Below, piece after piece: positions 1 to 13,090 of a stretch of DNA of 64,000 nucleotides; within the stretch, counting starts at the first letter, position 1; the number at the start of each line of letters is the position of its first letter. The notes under the pieces are model-generated. The model did no database searches, had not been told where the DNA came from, and was given only the letters and a program-made list of their open reading frames with translations. A program made the translations under genes and the position numbers. This DNA is from Sipunculus nudus (taxonomy: Eukaryota > Annelida > Sipuncula > Golfingiida > Sipunculidae): positions 8,765,579 through 8,829,578 of the forward strand of contig CM049307.1 in the NCBI GenBank assembly GCA_026874595.1. Reading direction: 5' to 3'.

Positions 1-565
1 CTATCCAAGGTGTATAAACATGCAAAATTTTAGGCAGATAAGTCTAACCACTACTGAGATATGAGTGACTTTAGCCCACTGCAGACAAACAGACATGCTG
101 TGCAAAAATGGTTGCATGAGGCGCCACCAGTTTTACCTATGATAAGGAGCTATGAGAGATCTATACACATGCAAAATTTCAGGAGGATACAGCAAACCAG
201 TCCTGAGATATAAGCATGGATGTTTGCAGTGTAAACATAAATGTAAGTGGCGCAACCTGCTACAAAATCCAGAAAGCTATCCAAGATGTATAAACCTGCA
301 AAACTTTAGGCAGATATGTCAAACCACTGCCGAGATATATGAATGTTATCCCACGGCACACAAATAGACAGACACTGTGCAAAAATGGTTGCATGAGGCG
401 CCACCAGTTTTGCCTATGATAAAGAGCTATGTGAGATCTATACACATGCAAAATTTTGGCCCAATCCACCCAGTGGTTATGGAGGAGTTCTCCATAAACC
501 GATGTGGCGGTGGCATCTGACTGAAAACATTGTATCAGCAAAACTCTGTTTTGGCAGATACATTC
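1..565 (-). repeat. Fragment of the 280-bp palindrome-repeat element (family R), cut by the window edge
   Basis: Reads as about two 280-bp monomers in reverse orientation: the CTATCCAAG..TGTATAAAC block at 1 recurs at 279. Degenerate copies of the GGTGGCGCCACC palindrome sit near 120, 250 and 398. The right end (about 530-565) is the complement of the element start seen at 13733: a CAAAACTCTGTTTTGGC hairpin core flanked by GTATC/GATAC-like bases. Short frames here are chance frames inside the repeat. The monomers are diverged, so this looks like an old copy. Confidence 0.8.
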
Positions 566-936
566 ACTATATATGAAATTCATAAAAAAAAAACAATAAA
601 TAGTTTTTTGTTGTTACTTGTACCATTGTCCACATCCACAACGATTGTGTACACTTGCACAGTGGGATAAATATGGCATGTTGTGAAAAGGTCGCTCTGA
701 TTTTATTTTTTTTTCATTTCCCATGCCACCAGTTGATTTTTTGCATAGTCCCTAACCTGCCTGTTTACTTGGGCAATCCAGGCATGTGGTCAGCACCATA
801 TTTTTCTCAGCAGAACACAGGCTGGCAAGAGATCTGTGTTACAGGTGCCCTTTTTATTGTGTGCAGCAGTCTTGCATGTGCTTCATTCATTGTGTGAAGG
901 GGTGCTCCATGCGTGACATTTGTTTCTTGTGCCACG
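566..936. other. Unassigned spacer
   Basis: AT-rich sequence. A 243-bp plus-strand frame (655-897) lacks convincing splice sites or a recognisable domain, so no gene is called. Confidence 0.5.
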
Positions 937-1020
937 CATAGCTCATGTGGTAGCGGCCTCGCCTGGCTGGATGTTGCAATCTTGGTTTAATCCGCATTGG
1001 TTGAACCCTGGCATGTAGAT
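937..1020 (+). mobile_element. tRNA-derived SINE head
   Basis: An A-box-like TAGCTCATGTGGTAGCGG (about 939-956) is followed about 35-50 bases on by B-box-like GGTTTAATCC and GGTTGAACCC. This is the layout of an RNA polymerase III internal promoter derived from a tRNA. Acceptor-stem pairing of a working tRNA is not evident, so it reads as a SINE head and not a tRNA gene. The 3' boundary is not defined. Confidence 0.55.
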
Positions 1021-1059
1021 ACACAGGGTTCTTTGTTCTAGTATGTTCATTGAGCATAT

Positions 1060-1590
1060 TTATTATGTTAGGTTCTTTAGATTGTTTGAGAAGTGAGAAG
1101 TGAAAGTTCTCACTTGAGGTGGAAAGTTATATAAAGAGGCTGTGTTTTAAAGCCGGGAGAGAGGAGTAAAATATTCCAGCGGACAAAGAAGCATGCAAGT
1201 CAGTTAGTGGGACCTATCTGATTATCCAGTAATTTCAGGGATTCTTCTATTACTAACTCTATACAATTTAGTTCTGCTTGTCTCAACTTTACTTTTGGGA
1301 TTACGACAAGAGCTTTATTTTGGACTATTTGAACTGTTTACGTGGATTATTGATTTTAAAGGACCTGTCGCCGTGACAATGGTGGTATCTAGGTACTGTG
1401 CACTTTGTTTTGTTTTACTGTGTGATTGTATTGATTTGCTGTTATACTGTTGTTATACTGTGTAATTGTACTGAATTAGTGTATTGTAATGTTAGGGTTG
1501 TTTTAAGAATAAATTATAGTTATTTGTTAACAAAAACCACTGACTTCTTTATTCATTCCCCTAGACATTTCACCCTGCCTAGTGTTACAG
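1060..1590 (+). mobile_element. Possible solo LTR of a retrotransposon
   Basis: The segment begins near TGTTAGG (1066), has a TATA-like TATATAAAG at about 1130, an AATAAA at about 1508, and ends at a GTGTTACA near 1588. TG...CA ends, a central TATA box and a downstream polyadenylation signal are the order expected of an LTR. No second LTR, internal domain or convincing target-site duplication was seen. It could instead be an unrelated promoter-like segment. Confidence 0.35.
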
Positions 1591-3039
1591 AATCTGATTT
1601 TTTTTCCATTGTAAATTTATGTTCATCACTCATATGTGATCTGCAGATATTAGGTTCCATGACATCTGCCCTCATAAAATGTTGCTAAAACATTTAAGCA
1701 CAGGAGTTAACTACCAAAACCCCTGCTGGTAGCCCCCCCCCCCCTATTATGGCCCATTGCTCTCTTCCAGTGATGATTTGCCCATATATTATTATATACA
1801 TATATATAGTACATATATTGTGCTGATCAGTGAAATAGTCCCCACTTCCTTGCTGATCGTCCTGCCATCTGTTGGCTGCATAATGAACTAATCAAAGCTC
1901 TTCTTCCTACTCTGTGGTACATTTATCCTACCCAAATAAACAAACATACTTAAATATAATACGATGGTACTAATGTCAGTTTAATCTGTGACATTATTAT
2001 GTTAGTGTGTATGCCTGTTTCATTCTATGGTTGAACCACCTGCTGAACTACCTGCTAAGCAGTGTGAGCACCTGCATTATTTTGCCTGGATATTTGTGTC
2101 AATGGGCCCTGATACCAGATAGCATGTACGTAAAGTCAGCCAGGGTTTCCTGACAACACAGGTATGTATTTGTGTTATGTCACAAGTTTTATCAGGCTTA
2201 TATTAAACACGGACAAACAGAGCACTGACACCAGATAATAAACTGCACACTGAACAACAACTAAGCCAAAGTTCTCATACCTCACTATAAATATGACCTA
2301 CAGATCAGACTTTGATTGTGTGTCAACAGCTACTGATACAAGAAAACACACAGCATATAATAACCACATCCTTCATGGTGAACAACTATGACTCATGATC
2401 GTCACCTACAAGAACTTGTAGGTCACATGATGAGACCCATTTATTATACTGACAAGTCTTTAATGTTAGCCGTGACACAGATGTCCAATGTCAGGGATTT
2501 CCGGTGATGTATTTACTGTTGCTAGACTCGGCTATAAATCCTCAGTCTAAAGGCAGAAATTTACATTGTTATTCCACAAGAGATCAATATGAGGCTTCAT
2601 ACATAGTGACACAAATTATATATTTATCCATTAATATATTTAAATGTTCATACACTAACTATGTTCAAGACAGATCATACAAAACCGAAGATATAATGAT
2701 GGATATATACTAATACTAAGATGATCAGCTTTTTGTCTTGGCAACATGTACCCCCTGCAACTATACCCATTTTTGGTCCATATCAGATCTAAGCTGTCCT
2801 TTGAACTTGTGGCTGCCTTTCAACTTTTGAACCATGCAGATAGCCTACATACCAATGCATGGTGGTTTAAGTTGAACAGCATGGTTTCATGCATTTTATG
2901 TATTGGATTGTCAGATTAATATATGACTTCTTTTAACAAGTTGGCAGGCTTTGAAACCTTTAATTACAAAGTTTTGCCATAGGGGGAGAATGTAATTGAA
3001 TTTGGGGACACAAAAAACATGATTGCTGTCATTTTTGAG
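1591..3039. other. Unassigned AT-rich sequence
   Basis: No gene or repeat family is recognised, apart from a 12-base C run at 1733-1744. Confidence 0.4.
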
Positions 3040-3356
3040 CCTAAAAAAATAATAAAAAAATCTTAAAATAAAAAAAAATACAGGTGGCAAGGTCAATATT
3101 CCATGCATAAACAAAAAGATATTGGAGGTTTTGTATCAAATTTTTATTTGTTCTGGAGGGTACTGACAAGTAGATTAGCTCAGTGACCTAATTTTAGTTT
3201 TCAAGGAGAACTTTTATTGACCTCGATGGATTTCAGTTACGAGATTCTAGGGTCAACATTTATGCTTTGTGCCTTGCAGGACGGTCGGATGGATGGATGA
3301 AGGACAAAGCACCATACCTATTCCTCGGTTGACTTTCAGTGAGCTTAGCTAAAAAT
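3040..3356 (+). repeat. 3' fragment of a CAGCTGAG-ended element (family S, 340-bp subtype)
   Basis: Starts in the AAAATACAGGTGG block, contains TTTTGTATCAAATTTTT and GATTCTAGGGTC, and finishes with a GGATGGATGGA tract and TGAGCTTAGCTAAAAAT. The same word order occurs in the array at 26600-28393 and at 43462-43829. Confidence 0.65.
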
Positions 3357-6300
3357 ACTGTCACTTATGCATGAAAGAACCTGGGAAGATGGGCCAAATA
3401 GGTGAAGGCAATCACTTGTATGGGGGAACTTTTGCATGAATAAACCTGGGAGTATGGGCCTACTAAGAAAATGCAAACATGTTTAAGGGAGCAGCCAATA
3501 TAATGGAGGCCTGCATTCCTGAGAATGCATATTTCTATTTACATAATGGTAAGAATTTCAAAGTTGAAAAGTAAAAAAAACTTTAAATGTTTCCTTTTGG
3601 TGGAGTTTAATAACTAATTTTTTAAAAGCAGACTTTAATTAATCTTTAGCTATTAATGTACGCTTGTACATATACAGAAGTTTATGGACTATATGAACTG
3701 GATTATACATTAGTGTTCACGGTGGGGCAGACCGGGAAAATCTCACTGTTCCTCCAATGTTCCAATCTCTGAGGCCTGTGCTCTCCCTAAAAAACTTTAT
3801 AATCCATTATAATGGCACTAATTATTAGGCACTAAGTTCAGTTGTAAACCATCCAGGCTGGAACAGGAAGAAGCAGCAGCACTTGTGAGGTTCCATTAAT
3901 ATACAAAAGAAAAAGTATCTGAATAATCATGTACACATGGACTAAACTAAAAGAAATCAAGGAGGTTAGACCTAGACAGTTGGATTTATTTAAACTGTGT
4001 TATTTTGCCATTTTAAATTAGGGATTTGCAAGCAAGATTTTATTTGAATGTGATATTTCCCCTAAGCTTCAACTGCTGTATGAGAGATAAAGTTTGTACT
4101 AAGACTTGAATAAGGGAGCAAGAGATAAATGACATAATGTGATTTGTATAAAAACTTATGTCTTGATGGAATTTGTCACACCCAACACGCAGTGGACATA
4201 TATTTCCTGGAAATTTCCACCTAGAAATCCAGAAAAGTCACTCAATATCTAGGGTATAACAAACAGGTTTATGATCTACATGTCCCAGAAGTGGCCTTCA
4301 CTGCCATGGACTGGCTCCAATCTCACAGGAAATTCTTCCTTTTGCTTTTGCTCACCGCTAACTGAATCTTATTTCCACAAAACTTCTAAAACCCTCCTCG
4401 GTTAATAAATACTCTCTCCCTGGACCAATACTTATCCTAAGCTGGTGCTTGAAATAACACCCCATCTGGTGCAAATCTACATCTCACAACATGTCTGGCT
4501 GCAGGAACTTCTAGACTGACTGACCTGTAACAGCCTTGGAACTGGCTAATTTATAGACCTGCCGCAAAGAAAATTCAGGAAAGATCTAGTTAATGAAAGT
4601 TCTACAGACTTCTCTACATGCAAATTACAAGCTAAGCCTCTCAGAAGCTTCTATAGACCTCCAGAATCTTCTGAGAGCTAATCATAACAAACTGTGGCCC
4701 AATAAGTTACTTTACTTGATACATAAACCAATCTAATGATTAACACAATAAATGAAAACAATAAACACAACAACATCAATATTATTATCTATGTTTCCTT
4801 GACCTTATCTTATCATTCTATGAGGCCCACACCTAACGTGACCTGACCTGGTAATACATTTGTGTCAGCATTGATGAAATGATTATCATAACGTCCACAG
4901 ATGATAAATTACATTTGTCAGTCTATATTGATATAAGTTTATAATGACAACTGTTAATTTTAACAGATAGATGTAACAACCTATACCATATGATGACATT
5001 TCCTAATAAATTAGTGGTTGTCATAAACAGTGTGTGAATCATTTATGGTCAAATCAATTAACAAACATGGTTATGTGTGACTAATGTGCATGTACTAATG
5101 TAAAAGTAAAATTGTATTTAGATAAGGTCTGACACCTTACTGACACTTACCTGGGCCATATTATATTATACCATTTTGCAAATCAAAAGAATGTCATTTT
5201 ACCATAAAAATAGGATCTAATTTAGTGATATGCAGATTATTTGCTTACAACACTGATGGGTTGATTTCTTTCATAACTGATTAAAAGATTGCAATTTTTG
5301 CATAATAAATCATAAACAATGATGTATCCACATACAAAGAAGTTATATTATCCCAAGTAAGTATTCTAATTCTGTCACAGATATAAGAAGGACAGGGCAC
5401 TAAACAGCAAACAGCAATAAATTTATTCTTGGGCAATGTATTAACAACCTAGCCGTTACCTTGACCTGTCAGCGTGATGGCAAGTTGGACTGAATTTACT
5501 CTGTGAATATTTTAGGTATAATTCTATAAAAACAGATTTCACAGTAATATGGATGGTACATTAAATGATCAATCATAGGTAGTTTCTATCTTTCAGTCAT
5601 CAAATATGATTTTAAAACTGATTAATACCAGTAATCTCATTTCAATCCATAAAAATAAGAGGTATAAACAAAACATGTCATGGTTTTGCAAAATTCCTCA
5701 AAATTAAATGAATTACAGCCTGTCAGAAATAAGTGAAATAACAATATGACTGAAAAGTGACATTATTTTACACTATTTTCACAACAATGCCACTGAGGAA
5801 CCAAGCCTTGAATGCATAAATTAAAATGCAGGTTTTAAGGATTAAAATCAAAACTTAATTGTTGCTTCAAAATATTTGGTGGCAGAACGAAGTTATGCAC
5901 AAGGGGCAAGGTTTTTACTTCTAATTGGTTTCTGAAGTGAGATTTCTCCATTATTCTCTGCCCAAACTGTTTCAAAATTGCCTAAATAAAAATTCCATAC
6001 CCTCGCTCCAACCCTGTCCTTTGACAAATGGCAATGCACACTTGACAGTTGCGCTTCCTTGAAAATATTTGTCCCCTTCAAAAAATGGGGAAGAAAATTG
6101 GAAGCAAGTGACCTACACATATCTAATATTTATAAAGGGAATTTGGTTCACGTCTGTTCGCAATGTCCTCTGAAACCGCGTTGTGTACAATACTGTGCCA
6201 TACATCATTTTAAAGGTTATTATCCCCGCAGTGACATAGGGGATATGAGAATAAATAATTTTTTAATGTTCATATAATTTTGGGTGAAATTTCTGTTTAT

Positions 6301-6489
6301 ACTGACTTGCATGGAGGTTAGACCAAGCATAGCCGAACAGCCTTTGATAAAGACCGGAATGCATGCATTGTGGTCCCTACTATTGTTCATATGAATAATG
6401 CTCGCTTTCAGTGAGGGATTACATTGAAAGAGGCTCTCACCCACCTGGGTGATCAGTAAAAGAGGAAAACACATGTTTCTCGCTTTATG
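3357..6489. other. Unassigned AT-rich sequence
   Basis: More than 3 kb with no recognisable coding exon on either strand and no strong repeat match to the rest of the window. If the gene beginning at 16307 runs through here, this would be intron. Confidence 0.4.
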
Positions 6490-6660
6490 AAATGGAGAGT
6501 TCAACCCAGGAGGATTAATGACAAAACCTAGTTCAAGGTCCCAAATTCAGAAACAGACCTGGGGTGGGGGGGGGGGAGTGGTGTTGGGGGTTTCAGGCCT
6601 CCAAATTTGTCTGATACGATGAAAAAAAAAGTTGCAGTTGCTGTAAATGGGATACGGACC
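6490..6660 (+). repeat. Copy of a short G-run element (family M)
   Basis: TTCAACCCAGGAGGATTAATG..ACAAAACC is followed by AAGGTCCCAAATTCAG, an 11-base G run (6566-6576) and TTGCAGTTGCTG. The same word order is found at 17345-17570, 51841-51985 and 53290-53990. The outer ends are worn. Confidence 0.6.
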
Positions 6661-7479
6661 CTCTGCAAGGAGTCCCATTGAGTCTGCTTCTGCTACTAAC
6701 GAGGTATGCATATTTCTGTTTCTTTCTTCAGGAACAGTTTCCTCGCAACGTACATTTAATCAATCTTTCATGTGTTCCTCACATCAACCTAATCCTTATT
6801 TTTCCGAAGATAGAATCCAGTCAAATATTATCGAAAACCTGAATGCCCCCGCGTCTCATTTGGGTTCGCAATGAAAACATTATCACTGACCAGGTTTTCA
6901 AGGAAAACATACCGGGGTTTGAGTTTCTTGCCAAGAGCACAGCACCACAAAAAAAAAAGTAAAAAATATTTCTACATATCTTATTGAGACTGTTTCTCAC
7001 TAAAAAGCTATATTTTCTGTTAACTTTTAGAAAAAAAATGAACCAACATTCCGCATCTCAGTTAATATATATCCCAAACCCTGGTAATAAGCCCGGTATC
7101 TTGGGTTTATTGCTAGTATATATATATATTTGAAAAGCTAAGAAGAAATGGCTCTGCTAACTGATGAATATCAAATATTAAATATATATTCATGGAACTG
7201 ATACTGTTCACTTTTATGGACTTTATCAAATATTTCTAGAATTTATCATTTTTTCAGCTATGTGAGATAATATGTGCATATAATAACCATGGGAATGTAT
7301 GAACACTTGTCAATTATAAAACAAGGAAGAAAGTTGAGATGAAATGAAGTATAATAATACACATTTAATTTATAATAAAAAGCTGTGAACAAAAATTTTA
7401 TAATTTCACTTTCAAATTAGCATAAACTTAATCTAATAAGTATATATTATTAACTGTGTAATACATGGAAAATTGTGGC

Positions 7480-9153
7480 CTGAAATGATTTGATAATGGG
7501 TCGACAGGTGGAAGGGCTCAATGGTCATAAGGGGGGGGGGGGGGGGAATGGAGAGTTACAACTCCTCTGGTCCTCCGCATATACAGTATTATACACACAA
7601 AAAATGAAATTTAAGGCAACAGTGCTTACAGGAGGAAAACTTTATTCATAATTATTAAATTATATTTTAAAACAGACAGTGATGGACAAACAAAGCCAAT
7701 CACTTTATTTCATATTCTGCTGAGGCAGGAAAATAATGAACTAATGTTTGCATAAGATCCTCATTCTTTTCATTACATCAATTTTTTTTAAGTTTATAAA
7801 TTATATACATTTGCAATACAACATTTGTATCTGAATATATGCTGATTCACTATTCTTAACTGCATCATCATTTACCCTTAATTTTGTAAGATAACTACAT
7901 ATAATTCTTATAAATGTATTATGTATTTTTTTACCACAAAAATATATATTTCTATAAATTTGCTAATCAATATACATCTGAAAATATAACCTGATTCAGA
8001 ATTTAAATTGCACCTTTATTTATCCATAATTTGGCTAATATATCATCAAATTATGCTTTATGGTGGGTTTAATTAGATTTAAATCTGTAAAAAAATTTTA
8101 AAAGGAAATTAATTTATTTGAATGTTACATTACCACAACATAGCATTATGGATTACTCCTCGATTTAGAAGTTTTTATCAATTTGTGGAAACAGCTTTAA
8201 AATAAAGATAAATTTCAAACAATAAAAACTTTTGCATAATACTTGGGGGGGGGGGGGAGGAAGGAGGTTATGAGAATAACTGTACACCTGTGACCCCTGC
8301 TCCCCCAGTGATCCATAAAAATTAGGTAAGCAGAAACTATACCAGAGAGAGCTGGACTGAATGACCTCGAGTGACCAAAGTGGGCTGCTTGACAATGCAA
8401 GTGAATACAATAAGAGCCACCTAAAAAATCAATAACTAGCCTTATTTTGGACCTTTTATATTCAAATTTCAGATTTTTAACAGATTAAAACCTTATGTGT
8501 ACATGCTGTGAAAATTAAATCCACAGAACCTACAGAAAAAAAACATGCCGTGAGCCTGTGGCCAAAGTTGGGCAAAATTTAAGGTATTTATTTGATATTT
8601 ATGCTGATAACAAAAAACATTTGCAAAATTAAGATCAAATTTTGGGTAAACAATTGAATCTTGATTAAATAAAGTTAGATCCCTTAAAAAAATTGACTGG
8701 CTTAAAAATTTCTCATGTTAAGTGAGTAAATATAATTCCTGATTTTTTTCAAAATACATTATGTAAGGTGCCATAACTTCAAGAAATTACACAATACTGA
8801 CCTAATTTCTGATATTTACATAGGAAATATATAGGGGAATATTTATTTTAAATATAATGTTTTGACAAAAGGAAGTCTTGAAGTGTAACAATGGGTTTAT
8901 ATGAAAAATTGAGGTTTTTCCTTAATATCTGGAAGGAACAAAGCTGTAGTGACCAAATTTTAGGTATGGTAGGAGATTTTTGGGGACATCTAACTGTATG
9001 CTGAATTTCAGATTCATAGGTCCAATGGTTTCAAAACATGCCAGTTTAACTGATGGAGAGCCAGACAGAGGGCATGTCAGACAGGCGGACAGCCGACAGT
9101 CAAAAGGCCATTGCTTTAGCTCAGCTTCCTTTTAGTCAGCTGAGCTAAAAATT
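7480..9153 (+). mobile_element. Non-autonomous element, family S copy E
   Basis: The right end is GTCAGCTGAGCTAAAAAT at 9136-9153, preceded by GGACAG-type tracts. Internal blocks (GAGTTACAAC, CAGTGCTTACAG, GTGAAAATTAAATCCACAG, TAACAATGGGTTTATATG) occur in the same order in copies at 9851-11757, 39451-43461 and, inverted, 59897-61810. A 16-base G run lies at 7531-7546. The left end is uncertain. Confidence 0.65.
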
Positions 9154-9850
9154 TAAGGGAGATAAACTATAGTATTACTTGTTTTAAGGTTGCATGGTTT
9201 AATCAGTCTCAATATTTCAGGCCTATGTAATAATAGGCAGGGCTAAACAATACCAAGTCTGGTTAACCAGGCTAGTTTACAAAACCTGTGTGTGTGTTGA
9301 ATTGCGGATTAAGTTGCTGTCATTCCCCCCTCCCCATCCATACCGCAATAGGAAACTGCATCCCTCTCACTGACATCTCTCTCCCCCTCCCCACCTCTCT
9401 CTCTCACACATACATACACATATAAAGAGAAGTCCTGTACTAACACTAAAAGCAGCTCCTGTTTATTCATTTTCTCAGTATATTTATTTAAACACTGGCC
9501 TTCATGACACAAAGACCTTCTACATACTGTAAAGCAGTGACACTAGCAGCCTTGCCAAGATCAGATCTCCAGATAATACCAGTACTCAGGGTCAGATACA
9601 GTTCATGGCACCTTGTGTTTATGTTTGTTAACAACCTGGACTGGCACTAGATCAGTTTGAGTACAATGAATATATACACACCCATTATATCTGTGGTGGT
9701 GTCATATTGACTGACCATGGAGATAAAATGGTTCACTGGGGATCTTACAATGCTATAAAAGCAGTTAAGCTTTAAATAAATAACTAATATGTTTTGGTAT
9801 AAAATGCGGAAGTCCAGAAGGCAGACATACATGTTACAATAAATAAGAAA
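9154..9850. other. Spacer with a pyrimidine-rich tract
   Basis: A CT-rich stretch at about 9361-9412 (TCTCTCTC, CCCCTCCCC). No gene is recognised. Confidence 0.5.
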
Positions 9851-11757
9851 CAAGGGACCCATGGGTCACGGTGCTCAGCTGAAGTTTGAAATTTTTGCAA
9901 ATGCAAAATATGCAAAATATTCCATTGTAAGGTTCTCCATATATACAAGCATATAAGAAGCTAAGAGGAAAGGGGCCCTCCTACTTGGTTAAAGTAAAGT
10001 TCTAAATATATGATTGCAAAACTAATACTCTGACAAGACTGTCATGAAGAAAAACAGTAAAAGTTTTGAGATACTGTGATGCATATGAAAAATTTACAGA
10101 TGGATAGGCAAGTGGACAGAATGGACTAATACCTTTATTTCACTTTCAAGGGTATAATGCATTTAAGTTTATATTTAAGCCTATATTTTTAGCATATCTA
10201 CATTTTCAATTAACAGTTTTTATCAAATCATTTTTTTTTATTCACAAGTTTTATAAATATGTAATAAAAAAATCTAAAAATATATGTTAAAATATCAGAA
10301 TTCAAAGTTGCAATCATTATTTATCCAGAGTGTAGCTCATATCGGGTCATATTATGCATACACATATATTTTATTATTTTAAAATCACAAATGTTTAAAC
10401 TGAATTTAAAAAAAAATAAGCCACATCATGACATCTTCAAGATTATTGCTTGAATCACTATTAAAAAGTTTTGTACATTAGAGCTTTCAGTACATGCTTA
10501 ATTTTATTCACGGATATAAAAGATTCAGTAAATCTGAGAAAATAAAACCATCTTTTCAAATAAAGTATACACACTGTTAGTTGAATGAGGGACAAACAAC
10601 ATCATATTTTTGTGCTAATTACTATCTCAGCTATAATTTTTTACTGGAATTAATAGTCAATTTCACACCTGGTGAAGTTTTTACTCTTCTAAAGTAAAGA
10701 ATAACTTATCTGATGAACATTCACTTTTTCATATAGCAATACACCACTTTGTGGACACACTTAAAAGTGCACTATAGTCATTGTAACCCTGGCTAGTACA
10801 ATACAAAATCCAAAATGTAGGACAGCCTAGAATAAGAATGAATCAAATACAGAAAATTACAACATTCATCTAGTTTATGCACCAGCTGGGGGAGGGAGGG
10901 GGGGGGGGGGAGTGCAGGGCAGAGGGGAAGCCTGCTAGTAGTAGCCAAGCTGAGCCAAGGCAAGCTGCCTGGAGAGGGTTACTTAATACAAGTGAAGGGG
11001 TGTACTACTAGGTGGGCCTGATGTAAACAACACTTGACATGGTGAATGAAAACTTGAATAAAAGCTTCTCTTTTCAATCAATTCCTTTGAAATTTCAGAT
11101 TTTAAAAGAATAAATCCTTATGTTTATAATATGCTGTGAAAATTAAATCAACAGTGATTACAGGGGAAAAACGTGCCATAGCCAAAGTTGGACAAAATTT
11201 AAGGTAATGATTTTTTATTTATGCTAATAACTTAAAAAATCTGCAAAATTCAGATCTAATTTCAGGTTAACAATTGAATCTTGATTTAATAAAGTTATAT
11301 CCCTGAAAAAAAGTCTCCAGCTTCAGCAATTCTCATGTTAAGTGAGTAAATATATTTTCTGATTTTTTAAAAATTGCATTATATTTGGACCCATAACTTT
11401 AAAACAGTACTCAATACTGACCTAACTTTTGGTATGTTAATAGAAAATGTATGGAAGAATAAGAATACTTATTAAAATCAAAAACAGACGAGTGGTTTTG
11501 ATATTAGGCAGACTTGAAGTGTAACAATGGCTTTTTTATGGAAAATTGAGGTTTTTCCTTAATATTTCGAAGGAACAAAGTCCTAGTGACCCAATTTTCG
11601 GTATGGTAGGAGATTTTGGGGACATCTAACTGTATGCAAAATTTTGGATTCATAGGTCCAACGGTTTCAAAACGTTTCCTGTTAATGGACAGACGGCCGG
11701 ACGGACAAAGGACCACGACTATAGCTCAGATGACTTACAGTCAGCTGAGCTAAAAAT
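9851..11757 (+). mobile_element. Full-length-looking family S element (copy A)
   Basis: Left end ACAAGGGACCCATGGGTCAC then GGTGCTCAGCTGA; right end is a hairpin (AGCTCA at 11723 pairing with TGAGCT at 11746) followed by AAAAAT. GCTCAGCTGA is shared by both ends in inverted orientation. Length about 1.9 kb, close to the 1.91-kb inverted copy at 59897-61810. It contains a GGACGGACGGAC-type tract just inside the right hairpin and a 13-base G run (10898-10910). No transposase or Rep/helicase frame is present, so it must be non-autonomous. The class is unproven; the design resembles Helentron-type elements of bivalves. Confidence 0.75.
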
Positions 11758-12049
11758 TACACATATTTAGATTCTGAAATATAATAATTACCTGGATATA
11801 AAAGTGTAGTTATTATCCTTTTACATTAAAATTGTTTACATCAAAAGGCGTAATTCTACTTTCAAGTTCAACTTTCATAGTGCTCGAACCATTTTTGGTC
11901 CAAAGTTCAATGTAACCAAATTTCAATATTGTTTGGATAACAAGTTAATAATTTCTACATCTTGAATCATACAGAATTCCTGGCAAAGTAATTATATAAA
12001 ATTTCAACATACTGAGTGGGGTCCCATTTTCAGCACTTTCAACCATTTT

Positions 12050-13090
12050 AGGTATATTATCCCTGCTGCTCTTGAGTGTTTATATGGATGTACTAGTGGG
12101 CAGATTAAAGGAAAAGGGTATAGGATGTTATACTGGAAGTCATTTTGCAGATGCTGCTACTTATGCGGATGAAGTTACACTTTAAAGTCCATCCAGGAAT
12201 GGATTACACAAAATTATTAAAATTTGCAAATAATTTGGCCAGGAATACAAAGTTACATATAATGCCAAAAAGACTACTTGTATAATATTCAGCAGGAAAC
12301 CATGTTAATTTCCTGAACTCGAGTTAAATAATATAAATTGAAAAGGAAAGAAAATGTTTGTCATTTCGGTGTATATTTAAATTATGATTTAACAGATGAC
12401 GTAGATATATTAAGAAAAAGATGTGATGTTATATTCAGAGTTAATAAGTTGATGGCGAACTTTGGAACTCTTCATCTGTTTCTTTGAATGTACAATTCCA
12501 CAATTTTTCTTGTTCTTTTTATGGATGTTAAACGTGGTGTCTTAATAACAAGACAATAGAACGTATGTCCACAATGTACTGAATGAATATACATAGAGTA
12601 TGGGGACTTCCTAGAAATTCACATACCAGTACAGATATTGGGTATGGGATTAGTGGCTTTGAACCAATAACTGATATACTGCAAAAATGTTTTTACTAAA
12701 ATGTATGCAAATATGTCCTGTGTGAAAATTCTTTTGTAAATTTTATTGCACAGGGAGCACAGTGCGACTTTACTGATTTATTGGAGCTAATATTAGACAT
12801 GTGGAGAGGCATACCTCAAAATCTAAAGTTATATGTATGAATAATGATGTTCATTTTCTAAAAGAACTGATAAATTGTCTAGAAGGTAAGATGGAATTAG
12901 ATGGATGCTCCTATGATGATATATTAGAAATCATAAACTATCTGTCTACTTGCAATGCTGTAACATAGATAACGGTTCTTTGAGTCATTACTATATTTAT
13001 GTTATTAGTTAGTACATTTACAGCACTTCTTTTCTGTTTATATTAACACCATTTGTATGTATCTTGGTACGAATAAAGATAAATCCATAT
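12050..13090 (+). pseudogene. Decayed non-LTR retrotransposon (LINE) reverse transcriptase fragment
   Basis: The frame near 12070 reads SVYMDVLVGRLKEKGIGCYT, then YADEVTL (12158-12180) in place of the YADD catalytic box of reverse transcriptases, then FGQEYKVTYNAKKTTCIIFS. After a frame change it continues NYDLTDDVDILRKRC and RVNKLMANFGTL. This is the palm-to-thumb part and C-terminal region of a LINE reverse transcriptase of the kind common in molluscs. Several stops and frameshifts break it, the second catalytic Asp is replaced by Glu, and endonuclease and N-terminal parts are missing: a dead 5'-truncated copy. The 3' end near ACGAATAAAGATAAATCC is a plausible LINE tail. Confidence 0.75.

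Noticed and set aside
937-1020. Functional tRNA gene
   Set aside because: Only box A and B-like words are present. I could not fold a full cloverleaf with paired acceptor ends.
4174-4870. Possible second LTR beginning TGTCACACCC
   Set aside because: No clear TATA/AATAAA order, no matching end and no partner copy in the window.
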